A stretch of 64,000 nucleotides of DNA from UMGS1519 sp050951005 (GTDB taxonomy: Bacteria; Actinomycetota; Coriobacteriia; Coriobacteriales; Eggerthellaceae), in assembly GCA_050951005.1 (NCBI GenBank), contig JBMNIP010000004.1:310001-374000 (forward strand), given 5' to 3'. The notes beneath the pieces are model-generated. The model searched no databases. It saw nothing but the letters and a program-made list of their open reading frames with translations, and had not been told where the DNA came from. Each line of letters opens with the position of its first letter. The first letter of the stretch is position 1. Position numbers and translations under genes: made by a program. This document shows, in pieces, positions 42,249-49,771 of this stretch.

Positions 42249-42830
42249 ATGAAATGCGCGGTGATCGGCGGATCGAATCTGCCAAAGGACATGACGGCCG
42301 AACAACAGGACGAGCTGAGGGGTTTCGGCGCATGGCTTGCCGATGAGCATATCGAGCTGTTGACGGGGGCCTGTTGGGGGTTTCCCCATCTGGTGTCGGA
42401 AGGCTGCATGGCCCGCGGCGGCACCTCGATCGGGTATTCGCCGGCTACGAACCGCGAAGAGGACGTGACGGTCTACGGCCATCCGCAGAGATCATGCACA
42501 AGCTATCGATTCCTCGATGCCGCCCATCAGGGCGTCTATGCCCGATTGCTGATGCGTTCGGTGCCGTTGGTTGACGATGCCGATGTGGCCGTGAGCATCG
42601 AGGGGAACTGGGGCACGATGATGGAGATGGTCTCTGCGCTCGTGTGCGGCAAGCCCCTTGTTGTCTGGGAGTCCTCCGGCGGGGCAAGCGGAGCGTTCCG
42701 AGAGGCTTTCAACGAGCTGTCTGCCCACAACTTGAACCACTACAGCAACGATGCGGTGTTCGTCCAAAGCTTGGAGGAAGTAGAGCGGGCTTTGCTGAAG
42801 TTGCGTTCGCGCAACCTGGTGCATGCCTGA
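42249..42830 (+). CDS. LOG/SLOG-like Rossmann-fold protein
   Basis: A 193-residue protein that starts MKCAVIGGSNLPKDMTAEQQDELRGFGAWLADEHIELLTGACWGFPHLVSEGC, like the TIGR00725/LOG family of nucleotide-binding Rossmann proteins. The LOG catalytic loop PGGxGTxxE is represented by EGNWGTMMEM, with the two Gly missing, so it may bind a nucleotide or nucleotide-sugar without cytokinin-type phosphoribohydrolase activity. AGAAGGAAGG precedes the ATG. It stands alone between yqeK and the inverted rsfS. SLOG proteins also appear as sensors in defence systems, but nothing else here supports that. Confidence 0.72.
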   Translation: MKCAVIGGSNLPKDMTAEQQDELRGFGAWLADEHIELLTGACWGFPHLVSEGCMARGGTSIGYSPATNREEDVTVYGHPQRSCTSYRFLDAAHQGVYARLLMRSVPLVDDADVAVSIEGNWGTMMEMVSALVCGKPLVVWESSGGASGAFREAFNELSAHNLNHYSNDAVFVQSLEEVERALLKLRSRNLVHA

Positions 42831-42946
42831 GTCTCATCCGGATTGCCCGGATTACCGGAAACCGCTTCGATGATCTCAGCCATGCGTTGTCGCCTGCCCT
42901 CGGCTGAAAGCAGCGATATCGGCATCGGGATATGAGCGAACGGGCG

Positions 42947-43381
42947 CTAGTTGTCGGCATGCTCCATCAATTTTGCGATGCGATCGGAATACTCGACATC
43001 GGTGATGCCTGCTTCTTTCAGGTCGACGATCGGGGCGTCGTTCCACAGGGTTTCCAGGCGGTAGTAATCGCGCGCTTGGGGCTGGAAGACGTGCACGATG
43101 AAATTGCCGTAATCGAGAAGCGCCCAGGTTCCGCTCTCGATGCCTTCGGTATGCAGGGGCTTAATGCCGTGTTCGATGCGCTCTTTCTCCTCGATGCGGT
43201 CGACGATCGCGTCTACCTGTCGGTTGTTCGCGGCAGTGGCGATGACAAAGTAGTCGGTCGAGGACATGAGCTTGCCCACTTCCTGGACAACAAGGTCGGT
43301 GGCCTTCAACTCGTCAGCCGCTTTGGCAGCGGTCAGGGCACAGGTGCGGGAATCGGCGTTCGTATCGGATGATCGGGTCAC
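42947..43381 (-). CDS. rsfS: Ribosomal silencing factor RsfS
   Basis: A 144-residue RsfS/Iojap protein that binds L14 and blocks subunit joining in starvation. It has the family core AAKAADELKATDLVVQEVGKLMSSTDYFVIATAANNRQVDAIVDRIEE and GIESGTWALLDYGNFIVHVFQPQARDYYRLETLWNDAPIVDL. The start is a GTG at 43381 with GAAGG seven bases before. It normally follows yqeK directly, but here it is on the other strand, beyond the LOG-like gene. Confidence 0.95.
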   Translation of the reverse strand: MTRSSDTNADSRTCALTAAKAADELKATDLVVQEVGKLMSSTDYFVIATAANNRQVDAIVDRIEEKERIEHGIKPLHTEGIESGTWALLDYGNFIVHVFQPQARDYYRLETLWNDAPIVDLKEAGITDVEYSDRIAKLMEHADN

Positions 43382-43471
43382 AGAGAACCTTCGCTTTCTT
43401 CAAGAGTCGGGATGCATCGGGTATGCGCAACGCAGCGGGCGCGATAACGACCGGTGCGCTACAGGGCTATG

Positions 43472-44878
43472 CTAGCGGATTGACGAGCGTCTTTCTAGGA
43501 TGCCGACGGTTTCCGCATGAAACGACTGCGGGAACAGATCGACCGGTGTCGCGCCCCGCAGCTCGTATCCGGCATCCGAGAAGCGCGCGATGTCGCGTGC
43601 GAACGTCGCGGGATCGCAGCTGACGTATGCAACGCGCGAAGGCGCAGCCAGCGCGATGTCGCCCGGCACGCTTTCTGCCAGGCCTGCGCGTGGCGGATCC
43701 ACTACCAAAGCGTCGAGTCCTCCCAGTTCGGGCAGCTCGCGTGCCGAGTCACCGCCGATGCATTCGATGGTTACCCGATTCAGATCGGCGTTGCGGCGCA
43801 GGTCGCGCACGGCCGGCCCCGAGCTCTCCACGGCTACGACATCGGCGCCTCGCTTGGCGAGCGGGATGCTGAATGTGCCGACGCCCGAGTAAAGATCGGC
43901 GACGAAGTCGCCCGGCCCGATGGCCAACCGCTCCAGGGCGAGCGCAATCAGGTTCTCAGCCTGTTCGGTATTCACCTGGAAGAAACTTGGCGCACTCACC
44001 TTGAACCGGTTGTCCCCCAGGCGCTCCTCCCAGCAGCCCTTGCCCCAAAGCACTTCCACCTGCTTCACGCGACGGCTTTTCCCCGCATCGGCGATGACCC
44101 GCACGATGCTTGTGGGGTGGAGGGCGTCTCGCAGCACCTTCACGGCGAGCGAGCGGGGGAATGGCCCCGGTTCGGTCCAAAGCGCCACCTCGATGTCTTT
44201 CGTCCGCAGGCTTGCACGCATTCCGATACGGAACAGTTTGAGGTCCGAGGCCTGTCCCGCTACATAGCGCATCCCGCCCCGCAATGCCTTCGGGGCCTTC
44301 TCGAGCGGTTTGCAAGCGAGCGGGATGCGGTCCAGGTAAACGAGATCATGGGATTTCTCGCGGTGGAATCCTACTTCCAGATGCCCGTCGGTGCCGGTGC
44401 GGCACCCCAGCTCGAGCTTGTTGCGGTAACCGGTCCGATGCGGGCTTGCCACCGTCTCGGCCACCAGCTTCTCGACCTTGTCCGCATCGAGGCCGGCAAT
44501 CCTGACCAGCGTGCTTTTCAGGTTCTCGCGCTTGGCTGCCAGCTGTGCCTCATAGGATATATGCCCCCAGGGTGCTATGCTGCGCAGCGCTTCGGCGGGA
44601 AATGGGGAATCGATGCGCGTCTGCCCGGGCTCGTCGACGGATACCAAGGAGCCTTCGCAGAAGGAGGCTTTCTCTCGCACGATGTCGACAGTGACCGTGT
44701 CGCCCGGCGCCGTCCCCTCCACGAATACGGCCTTGCCCTCGGCGGTTCGTCCGATGCCGGCAGGACCGTAGGTCAGCGCATCGATGGAGATGGTTTCCCG
44801 GCGGATCGCCGGGCTTCCGGAATTATTCGGTGAGCCGCCTGGGTGTGGTCGCGTCGATGTGTTTTTCCTGCCTGACAT
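43472..44878 (-). CDS. RNA m5U methyltransferase, RlmD/RumA family without the Fe-S cysteines
   Basis: A 468-residue SAM enzyme. It has an N-terminal TRAM domain (ISIDALTYGPAGIGRTAEGKAVFVEGTAPGDTVTVDIVREK), a central substrate domain (ASPHRTGYRNKLELGC), and a C-terminal methyltransferase with FFQVNTEQAENLI, VADLYSGVGTFSIPLAKRG, LVVDPPRAGL and the catalytic Cys in YVSCDPATFARDIA. The 4Fe-4S ligands usual before SYEAQLA (CxxxxxCxxC) are replaced by EALRSIAPWGHI. It probably makes m5U in 23S rRNA. The ATG at 44878 follows AAAGGA; the reading from 44983 overlaps the next promoter and gene. Confidence 0.9.
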   Translation of the reverse strand: MSGRKNTSTRPHPGGSPNNSGSPAIRRETISIDALTYGPAGIGRTAEGKAVFVEGTAPGDTVTVDIVREKASFCEGSLVSVDEPGQTRIDSPFPAEALRSIAPWGHISYEAQLAAKRENLKSTLVRIAGLDADKVEKLVAETVASPHRTGYRNKLELGCRTGTDGHLEVGFHREKSHDLVYLDRIPLACKPLEKAPKALRGGMRYVAGQASDLKLFRIGMRASLRTKDIEVALWTEPGPFPRSLAVKVLRDALHPTSIVRVIADAGKSRRVKQVEVLWGKGCWEERLGDNRFKVSAPSFFQVNTEQAENLIALALERLAIGPGDFVADLYSGVGTFSIPLAKRGADVVAVESSGPAVRDLRRNADLNRVTIECIGGDSARELPELGGLDALVVDPPRAGLAESVPGDIALAAPSRVAYVSCDPATFARDIARFSDAGYELRGATPVDLFPQSFHAETVGILERRSSIR

Positions 44879-44910
44879 GAGAAGAATCCTTTGTGTGTAG
44901 TTGGGAGGTC

Positions 44911-44951
44911 TTGCTTTGGCGCGCCCATAATACCGTATAATCAAGCGGTAT
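44911..44951 (+). promoter_or_regulatory. Candidate cyclophilin-gene promoter with palindrome over the -10
   Basis: TATAAT (44936-44941) is a consensus -10, with TTGCTT 19 bases upstream as a poor -35. ATACCG (44930-44935) and CGGTAT (44946-44951) form an inverted repeat centred on the -10, a possible operator in this divergent 104-base gap. Confidence 0.5.
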
Positions 44952-44982
44952 ATATGTTCGCAACTTGAAGGTGGGATCGGCA

Positions 44983-45549
44983 ATGGTGCTCTATGAACCG
45001 CAGTATAAGCCCACCGGATCAGAGGTCGCGCGATTCATGACGTCCAAGGGCGTTATCCGCGTGCAGCTGTCCGGAAAGGATACGCCTATCCACGTCGGCA
45101 ATTTCGTTGAATTGGCGCAGAAGGGCTTCTACGACGGCCTGAAGTTCCATCGGTACGTTCCCAACTTCATTATCCAGGGCGGCGATCCCTACACCCGCGA
45201 TGCCACCGAGCAGGAAGTACGCGAGGTCTCCATGGGCCAAGCGTTCTCCCGCATCGGCTCCGGCGGTCCGGGCTACGAGATCAAGCAGGAGTTCTCCATC
45301 AACCCCAACAACCATCATGTCGATGGCACCTTGGCCATGGCTCGCGCCATGGGTTACGACACGGCGGGTTCGCAGTTCTATTTTTGCCTTGGCGAACAGC
45401 CGTTTCTCGACCCCGAATACACGGTATTCGGCCAGACGGTGGAGGGCTTGGATGTCGTCCATAACCTGCGAGCGGGAGACGTGATAGATACGGTGATCAT
45501 CGAAGGCGTCGATTCGGCGCAATTCGGCGAAAAGGCCGTGCAGCGCTAG
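44983..45549 (+). CDS. Cyclophilin-type peptidyl-prolyl cis-trans isomerase
   Basis: A 188-residue cytoplasmic cyclophilin. It has ASKGVIRVQL-like strand RFMTSKGVIRVQLSGKDTPIHVGNFVELAQKGFYDGLKFHRYVPNFIIQGGDPYTRD with the active-site HR and Q residues. A long insertion (EQEVREVSMGQAFSRIGSGGPGYEIKQEFSINPNNHHVDGTLAMARAMGYDTAGSQFYFCLGEQPFLD) carries the rest. No signal peptide is present. The ATG at 44983 is better placed than the in-frame TTG at 44965. The TPR gene follows in 41 bases. Confidence 0.95.
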   Translation: MVLYEPQYKPTGSEVARFMTSKGVIRVQLSGKDTPIHVGNFVELAQKGFYDGLKFHRYVPNFIIQGGDPYTRDATEQEVREVSMGQAFSRIGSGGPGYEIKQEFSINPNNHHVDGTLAMARAMGYDTAGSQFYFCLGEQPFLDPEYTVFGQTVEGLDVVHNLRAGDVIDTVIIEGVDSAQFGEKAVQR

Positions 45550-45590
45550 CTCGCTTCGGTTTCGGCAAGGGGGAAAGACAGAAGGTCTCT

Positions 45591-46949
45591 ATGAACAACG
45601 TATTATTCGAAGATGCAACGGCAGCCTATGCCGACCACGACTATGCTACGGCCCTGCAGGGCTTCACCGAGTGCCTTGAGGACGAGGACAGCCCGCTGCA
45701 GCCGGGCGAGATGGGTCTGCTGTACCACCACATCGGCAACTGTCTGGTTCGTTTGGGCGACTACAACGAGGCTATCCATTCGTTCGCTCAGGCGACGGGA
45801 GATGAAGCGTATGACGACCTGGGTGCTGTGAACTGCAACCTGGGCATGTGCTATGCCAAATTGCATGATTACGAGGATGCGGTGCGCTACTTCGAGGTGG
45901 CGGTCTCGGATAACCGGTACGCAACCCCCTATAAAGCCTATCTCGGTATGGGCAATTCGCTTCTACGGTTGGGCAAGTCGGCAGAGGCGGGTGCGGCTTA
46001 CCGCTCGGCAGCCCTCGACTCGGCCAATCCCGATCCCACGAAGGCGCTATTGAACCTGGGTGTGTGCTTCATGGCGTTGAACCGCCCGGCCGATGCCGTC
46101 ACGTCGTATGAGAGCGCCCTGCAATTCGACATGAAACCGGCTACGCGCAATAAGCTCTACGCCAATCTCGGTCAGGCCTATGTGGCGAACAACCAGTTCC
46201 AGAAGGCCATCTCGGCGTTCGAGAACGCGCTCGCCGACAAGACCTATTTCCTGAACGATGCGGCGAGCGTCGACTACCAGCGCGCCATCGCCATGGTGTC
46301 CACGGGCACGGCGGTCATCGATATCAAGAAGACCCAACCGGGCACCGATACCTCCGGAATCGATGTCATGACGCCGGATGCCGACGAGTACGGCGGGCTG
46401 TACGATGAAGAGCCCGAAACGGTGGACCAGGCCACGCAGGTCATCCCCACGGCCGAAGATGCCGAATCGCCCATCGGCGGCACCGAGAACGACCGCTTCT
46501 TCACGGCAAGCGACGAGGAGATCGAGCAGTGGAGCCGTGACGAGGTCAAGAAGAACCGCAAGAACCGCCACATCGGGCGCAAGATCCTGATCACCCTGCT
46601 GATTCTGATTGTTCTGGCACTGGCCGCCTGCGTGTTCGCCTACACGCAGGGATACGGATATCCCACGCAGGAGGACATGACCAAGCAGCTGTTCTCGAAT
46701 CCCAGCGATTCGACGTCTCTGTTCGATTCCTCGGTCGACTCCGATTCGGTGGAGAATATGGTTTCCGCCATCATCCAAACCGATGATGTCACGATCGACG
46801 GTGTCGACCGCTCCATGAACAGCTCGACCGTCTATGCCAGCACCACCACCTCGCAGGGGGGCAATGTGCAGTATGCCATCTCATTCACCCGCGATTTCAT
46901 CGGCTGGAAGATTACCAGCGTGGATTTGAGCTTTGCATCCGAAAGCTAA
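45591..46949 (+). CDS. TPR-repeat membrane protein
   Basis: A 452-residue protein with about six tetratricopeptide repeats in the first 230 residues (for example ALQGFTECLEDEDSPLQPGEMGLLYHHIGNCLVRLGDYNEAIHSF and KLYANLGQAYVANNQFQKAISAFENAL). An acidic linker follows, then one membrane helix near residues 329-350 (KILITLLILIVLALAACVFAYTQ) after a basic KKNRKNRHIGRK stop-transfer, and an extracytoplasmic C-terminal domain of about 100 residues. With no signal peptide, the TPR part should be cytoplasmic. The role is unknown; it may couple a cytoplasmic partner to the envelope. It lies between cyclophilin and ndk. Confidence 0.85.
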   Translation: MNNVLFEDATAAYADHDYATALQGFTECLEDEDSPLQPGEMGLLYHHIGNCLVRLGDYNEAIHSFAQATGDEAYDDLGAVNCNLGMCYAKLHDYEDAVRYFEVAVSDNRYATPYKAYLGMGNSLLRLGKSAEAGAAYRSAALDSANPDPTKALLNLGVCFMALNRPADAVTSYESALQFDMKPATRNKLYANLGQAYVANNQFQKAISAFENALADKTYFLNDAASVDYQRAIAMVSTGTAVIDIKKTQPGTDTSGIDVMTPDADEYGGLYDEEPETVDQATQVIPTAEDAESPIGGTENDRFFTASDEEIEQWSRDEVKKNRKNRHIGRKILITLLILIVLALAACVFAYTQGYGYPTQEDMTKQLFSNPSDSTSLFDSSVDSDSVENMVSAIIQTDDVTIDGVDRSMNSSTVYASTTTSQGGNVQYAISFTRDFIGWKITSVDLSFASES

Positions 46950-46962
46950 GAGCCGATCGCTT

Positions 46963-46982
46963 AGGAGCAGGGACCTGCTCCT
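46963..46982 (+). terminator. Short hairpin between TPR gene and ndk
   Basis: AGGAGCAGG and CCTGCTCCT are perfect complements with a tiny loop, 14 bases after the TPR stop and about 40 before ndk. There is no T-run; termination is uncertain. Confidence 0.4.
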
Positions 46983-47023
46983 CTGTGGATAACAAGAACC
47001 TGACGAAAGGAAAGAGAACCAAC

Positions 47024-47434
47024 ATGGCCATCGAAAAGACCTATTCCATGATCAAGCCCGACGGCGTTGCCAACGGACATATCGGCGAGATCATCAACCG
47101 ATTCGAGCGTGCCGGCCTTACCATCGAACGCATGGAGCTGTCCCGCGTGACTCCCGAACAGGCCAAGGCAAACTATGCCGAGCATGAGGGCAAGCCGTTC
47201 TACGATGGCCTGATTTCCTACATCACCAGCGGTCCCGTGGTGAAGATGGTCGTCTCCGGCGAGGGCGCGGTTGCCAAGTGCCGTTCGTTGATGGGCGCCA
47301 CGAACTGTGCTGAGGCGGCGCCGGGAACCATCCGCGGCGACTTCGGTCTGACGGTTGACGAGAACGTCATCCACGGCAGCGATTCCGTCGAGTCGGCAAA
47401 GCGCGAGATCGGCGTTTTCTTCCCCGAGGCGTAG
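47024..47434 (+). CDS. ndk: Nucleoside diphosphate kinase
   Basis: A 136-residue NDK that balances NTP and dNTP pools by a phospho-His relay. It shows EKTYSMIKPDGVANGHIGEIINRFERAGLTIE, RSLMGATNCAEAAPGTIRGDFGL and the catalytic His in ENVIHGSDSVESAKREIGVFF. The ATG at 47024 follows AAAGGAAAG; the longer start at 46985 overlaps the hairpin after the TPR gene. A perfect terminator follows. Confidence 0.98.
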   Translation: MAIEKTYSMIKPDGVANGHIGEIINRFERAGLTIERMELSRVTPEQAKANYAEHEGKPFYDGLISYITSGPVVKMVVSGEGAVAKCRSLMGATNCAEAAPGTIRGDFGLTVDENVIHGSDSVESAKREIGVFFPEA

Positions 47435-47480
47435 CGCCTGCGGTCCCGCCGAGATGTCATCTTCCGGTGAATTCTTCGAA

Positions 47481-47513
47481 CCGCCTGCGGCCTGCACCGC
47501 AGGCGGTTTCGTT
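47481..47513 (+). terminator. Rho-independent terminator after ndk
   Basis: CCGCCTGCGG pairs perfectly with CCGCAGGCGG around CCTGCA, followed by TTTCGTTT, about 46 bases after the ndk stop. Confidence 0.85.
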
Positions 47514-47570
47514 TCCGCGGGATCTTCTCCCGTGCAAGCATGTGGAGAGGTAGTGCATGCGTCGACGTGC

Positions 47571-47610
47571 GCTTTTCTTTTCACGTGTCCGTATGATATA
47601 AAAGAAAAGC
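47571..47610. promoter_or_regulatory. Perfect 11-bp inverted repeat upstream of rimP leader
   Basis: GCTTTTCTTTT (47571-47581) and AAAAGAAAAGC (47600-47610) are perfect complements with an 18-base spacer that contains CACGTG and TATGATATA. It could be an operator around the rimP promoter, whose -10 may be TATGAT (47592-47597). Confidence 0.45.
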
Positions 47611-47648
47611 ACTGAGCACGTGCGTATTAACATGAACGGTTTGTGAAG

Positions 47649-47680
47649 GAAGTGGGCGTTTTCACCCGCTTCTTTTGTTT
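47649..47680 (+). terminator. Leader terminator in front of rimP-nusA operon
   Basis: GAAGTGGG (47649-47656) pairs with CCCGCTTC (47665-47672, one G-T), followed at once by TTTTGTTT. It lies 27 bases before the rimP GTG. A terminator inside the leader of the nusA operon suggests attenuation, as NusA itself affects termination. Confidence 0.65.
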
Positions 47681-47706
47681 GTAGGGCATTGCCGAACGGA
47701 GAAGAT

Positions 47707-48174
47707 GTGCTGACTGCGAAGGAAAACGAATTGCTGCAGGCGTTGCTTCCTGCTGCGGAGGCATCCGGGGTCGAGATCGTGTCCCTGGAGGTTGTGGGCG
47801 CCCGCAAGGCGCCGACGATCCGCGTGTACATCGACACCCCGCATGGCGTCAGTTTCGACGAGCTGGCTTCGGCGCAGGAATGGGTCAACGACATCATGGA
47901 TGAGCTCGACCCGTTTCCCGGCGCCTACACGTTGGAGGTCTCTTCGCCCGGTATCGACCGGCCGCTGCGGACGCTGGAGCACTTCCAGCGCTTTGCGGGG
48001 GAGACGGCGGTGCTGATTCTGTCTCAGCCCTATAACGGCCGTGCAAAGTGGACCGGCAAACTGGCCGGGACAGATGGCGACGATGTCCTGCTGGAGGTCG
48101 ACGGCATTACCGAACGCATCGCGTACAGCGACATCAAGAAGGCCCACCTGAAAGGGCAGGTCGATTTCAACTAA
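47707..48174 (+). CDS. rimP: Ribosome maturation factor RimP
   Basis: A 155-residue 30S assembly factor. It has the N-terminal domain (LLPAAEASGVEIVSLEVVGARKAPTIRVYIDTPHGVSFDELASAQEWVNDIMDELDPFPGAYTLEVSSPGIDRPLRTLEHFQRFAGE) and a C-terminal SH3-like domain (KWTGKLAGTDGDDVLLEVDG). The GTG at 47707 follows CGGAG by five bases; a TTG at 47689 would add six residues without a binding site. It leads the conserved rimP-nusA-ylxR-infB-rbfA cluster. Confidence 0.95.
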   Translation: MLTAKENELLQALLPAAEASGVEIVSLEVVGARKAPTIRVYIDTPHGVSFDELASAQEWVNDIMDELDPFPGAYTLEVSSPGIDRPLRTLEHFQRFAGETAVLILSQPYNGRAKWTGKLAGTDGDDVLLEVDGITERIAYSDIKKAHLKGQVDFN

Positions 48175-48238
48175 CCGGTAACCGCATCGGTACATGCGCA
48201 GGACGGCAGTCCTGCTCGAGGTGAAAGGAAGGAACGGA

Positions 48239-49444
48239 ATGGCTTCTGAACTGGTTGAAGCTCTGCAGGCTCTGGCTCATGAGCGCCGCATCGATGAGTT
48301 TTATCTGATTGAGCGCCTCGAGGCGTCTTTGGCGAAGAGCTACCAGCACATTCTGAATCTTGAATGGGATGCCCGCGTCACCATCGATCGCGAGACGGGG
48401 AAGATCTACGTCTACGAGATGGTCCCGAAAGGCGAACCCGATCCTGAGACGGGCGAGTACAGCGAATTCGAGGAACGGGACGTCACGCCCGATAATGTCA
48501 GCCGCATCGCTGCGCTGAACGCCAAGAGCGTGATCAATTCCATTGTCCGCGAAGCAGCCCAGGAGGGCATTTACGAAGAGTTCCGCGACCGTATCGGCGA
48601 CCTGGTCACCGGTACCGTGCTGCAGGGGACGCCCGATTTCACCATCATCAAGATTCGCGACGGCGTTGAAGCCGAGCTTCCGCACTACGACCGCAAGAAG
48701 TTCCCGAACGAGCGCAACGAGCGCCCTGCAAACGAGCGGTATCGCCACAACCAGCGCTTGAAGCTGCTGATCATCGATGTTCGCGATCCGCTGGCCGAGG
48801 AAACGCGTGCGCGCGGCGAGCAGACGCGTCCGGCCATCATCGTGTCCCGCACACATCCGGATCTGATTCGCCGCCTGTTCGAGATCGAGGTTCCCGAAGT
48901 CTATGACGGCCTGGTGGAGATCAAGTCCATCGCCCGCGAGCCCGGCGCCCGAAGCAAGGTGGCGGTCTATTCCCGTGAGCCGCGACTGGACCCAGTGGGT
49001 GCCTGCGTCGGACCGAAGGGCTCCCGCGTGCGTATGGTCGTCGACGAGCTGCATAACGAGCGCGTGGACGTGATCCAATGGAACGAGGACCCGGCGCTCT
49101 ACGTGGCGGCAGCCCTGTCTCCGGCGCGCGTTTCGAGCGTGGATATCGATGAGGCCAACCACTACGCCACCGTTCATGTGGATGATGACCAGTTGTCCCT
49201 GGCTATCGGCAAGGAGGGCCAGAATGCCCGTCTGGCCGCCCGCCTGACCGGTTGGCATATCGACATCAAATCGACGTCGTTCGGCGGCGAGCCCCCTGCT
49301 GAAGAGAATATGCTCATCGACGAGGAGCCGGCCGAGGAGGTCGACGATACCTGCGCATACGTGGGTCCGGACGGCCTGCGCTGCCGCAATCATGCCCGTC
49401 CCGGAAGCAAGTATTGCGGCATCCATGCAAGCGAAGAGGAATAA
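48239..49444 (+). CDS. nusA: Transcription termination/antitermination factor NusA with C-terminal zinc-finger-like motif
   Basis: A 401-residue NusA: N-terminal RNAP-binding domain (LVEALQALAHERRIDEFYLIERLEASLAKSYQHILN), S1 domain (DLVTGTVLQGTPDFTIIKI), KH1 and KH2 (VKSIAREPGARSKVAVYSREPRLDPVGACVGPKGSRVRMVVDELHNERVDVIQW; LAIGKEGQNARLAARLTGW). There is no acidic repeat region as in E. coli. After an acidic linker comes CAYVGPDGLRCRNHARPG and SKYCGIH, with Cys372, Cys382, Cys393 and His396 spaced as a small zinc finger. The ATG at 48239 follows AAGGAAGG. It influences pausing, termination and its own leader. Confidence 0.96.
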   Translation: MASELVEALQALAHERRIDEFYLIERLEASLAKSYQHILNLEWDARVTIDRETGKIYVYEMVPKGEPDPETGEYSEFEERDVTPDNVSRIAALNAKSVINSIVREAAQEGIYEEFRDRIGDLVTGTVLQGTPDFTIIKIRDGVEAELPHYDRKKFPNERNERPANERYRHNQRLKLLIIDVRDPLAEETRARGEQTRPAIIVSRTHPDLIRRLFEIEVPEVYDGLVEIKSIAREPGARSKVAVYSREPRLDPVGACVGPKGSRVRMVVDELHNERVDVIQWNEDPALYVAAALSPARVSSVDIDEANHYATVHVDDDQLSLAIGKEGQNARLAARLTGWHIDIKSTSFGGEPPAEENMLIDEEPAEEVDDTCAYVGPDGLRCRNHARPGSKYCGIHASEEE

Positions 49445-49456
49445 GGCGTAAAATCA

Positions 49457-49771
49457 ATGACCGGTGATTCCGACAACAACCAGCGCTCAGCCCATACGCG
49501 TACGTGTGCCATCTGCGGCAAGCAGGCGGACAAGCGGACGCTGATGAGAGTGGTGCGCACGCCGGGAGGTGCCGTTGAATTCGACCCGACCGGGCGTGCT
49601 GCCGGTCGCGGAACATATATCTGCTCCCTTGCCTGCTTGGGGAAGGCACGTAAGGGTGGGCGCCTTGCCCGCGCGCTGAAGACGCAGATGACCGAAGAGG
49701 ACTATAATCGCGTGGCTGACGCAATTGCGCAGTCCCGACAGAGCAGCGACGGAGAAACGAAGGAGTGGTAA
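49457..49771 (+). CDS. rnpM: YlxR/RnpM family RNA-binding protein
   Basis: A 104-residue protein of the YlxR family. It has the typical RTCAICGKQADKRTLMRVVRTPGGAVEFDPTGRAAGRGTYICSLACLGKARKGGRLARAL, with four Cys and the GRGTY motif. In Bacillus this protein binds RNase P RNA and modulates the enzyme. It is placed between nusA and infB, as in most Gram-positive bacteria, and its stop overlaps the infB start (TAATG). Confidence 0.92.
   Translation: MTGDSDNNQRSAHTRTCAICGKQADKRTLMRVVRTPGGAVEFDPTGRAAGRGTYICSLACLGKARKGGRLARALKTQMTEEDYNRVADAIAQSRQSSDGETKEW

Noticed and set aside
42249..42830. LOG-like gene as part of a SLOG-based defence system
   Set aside because: No effector (nuclease, TIR, transmembrane or protease) lies beside it; the neighbours are housekeeping genes.
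43517..44833. A 438-codon plus-strand frame opposite the RNA methyltransferase
   Set aside because: The minus-strand protein has TRAM, SAM and catalytic Cys motifs; the plus frame has none and no ribosome binding site.
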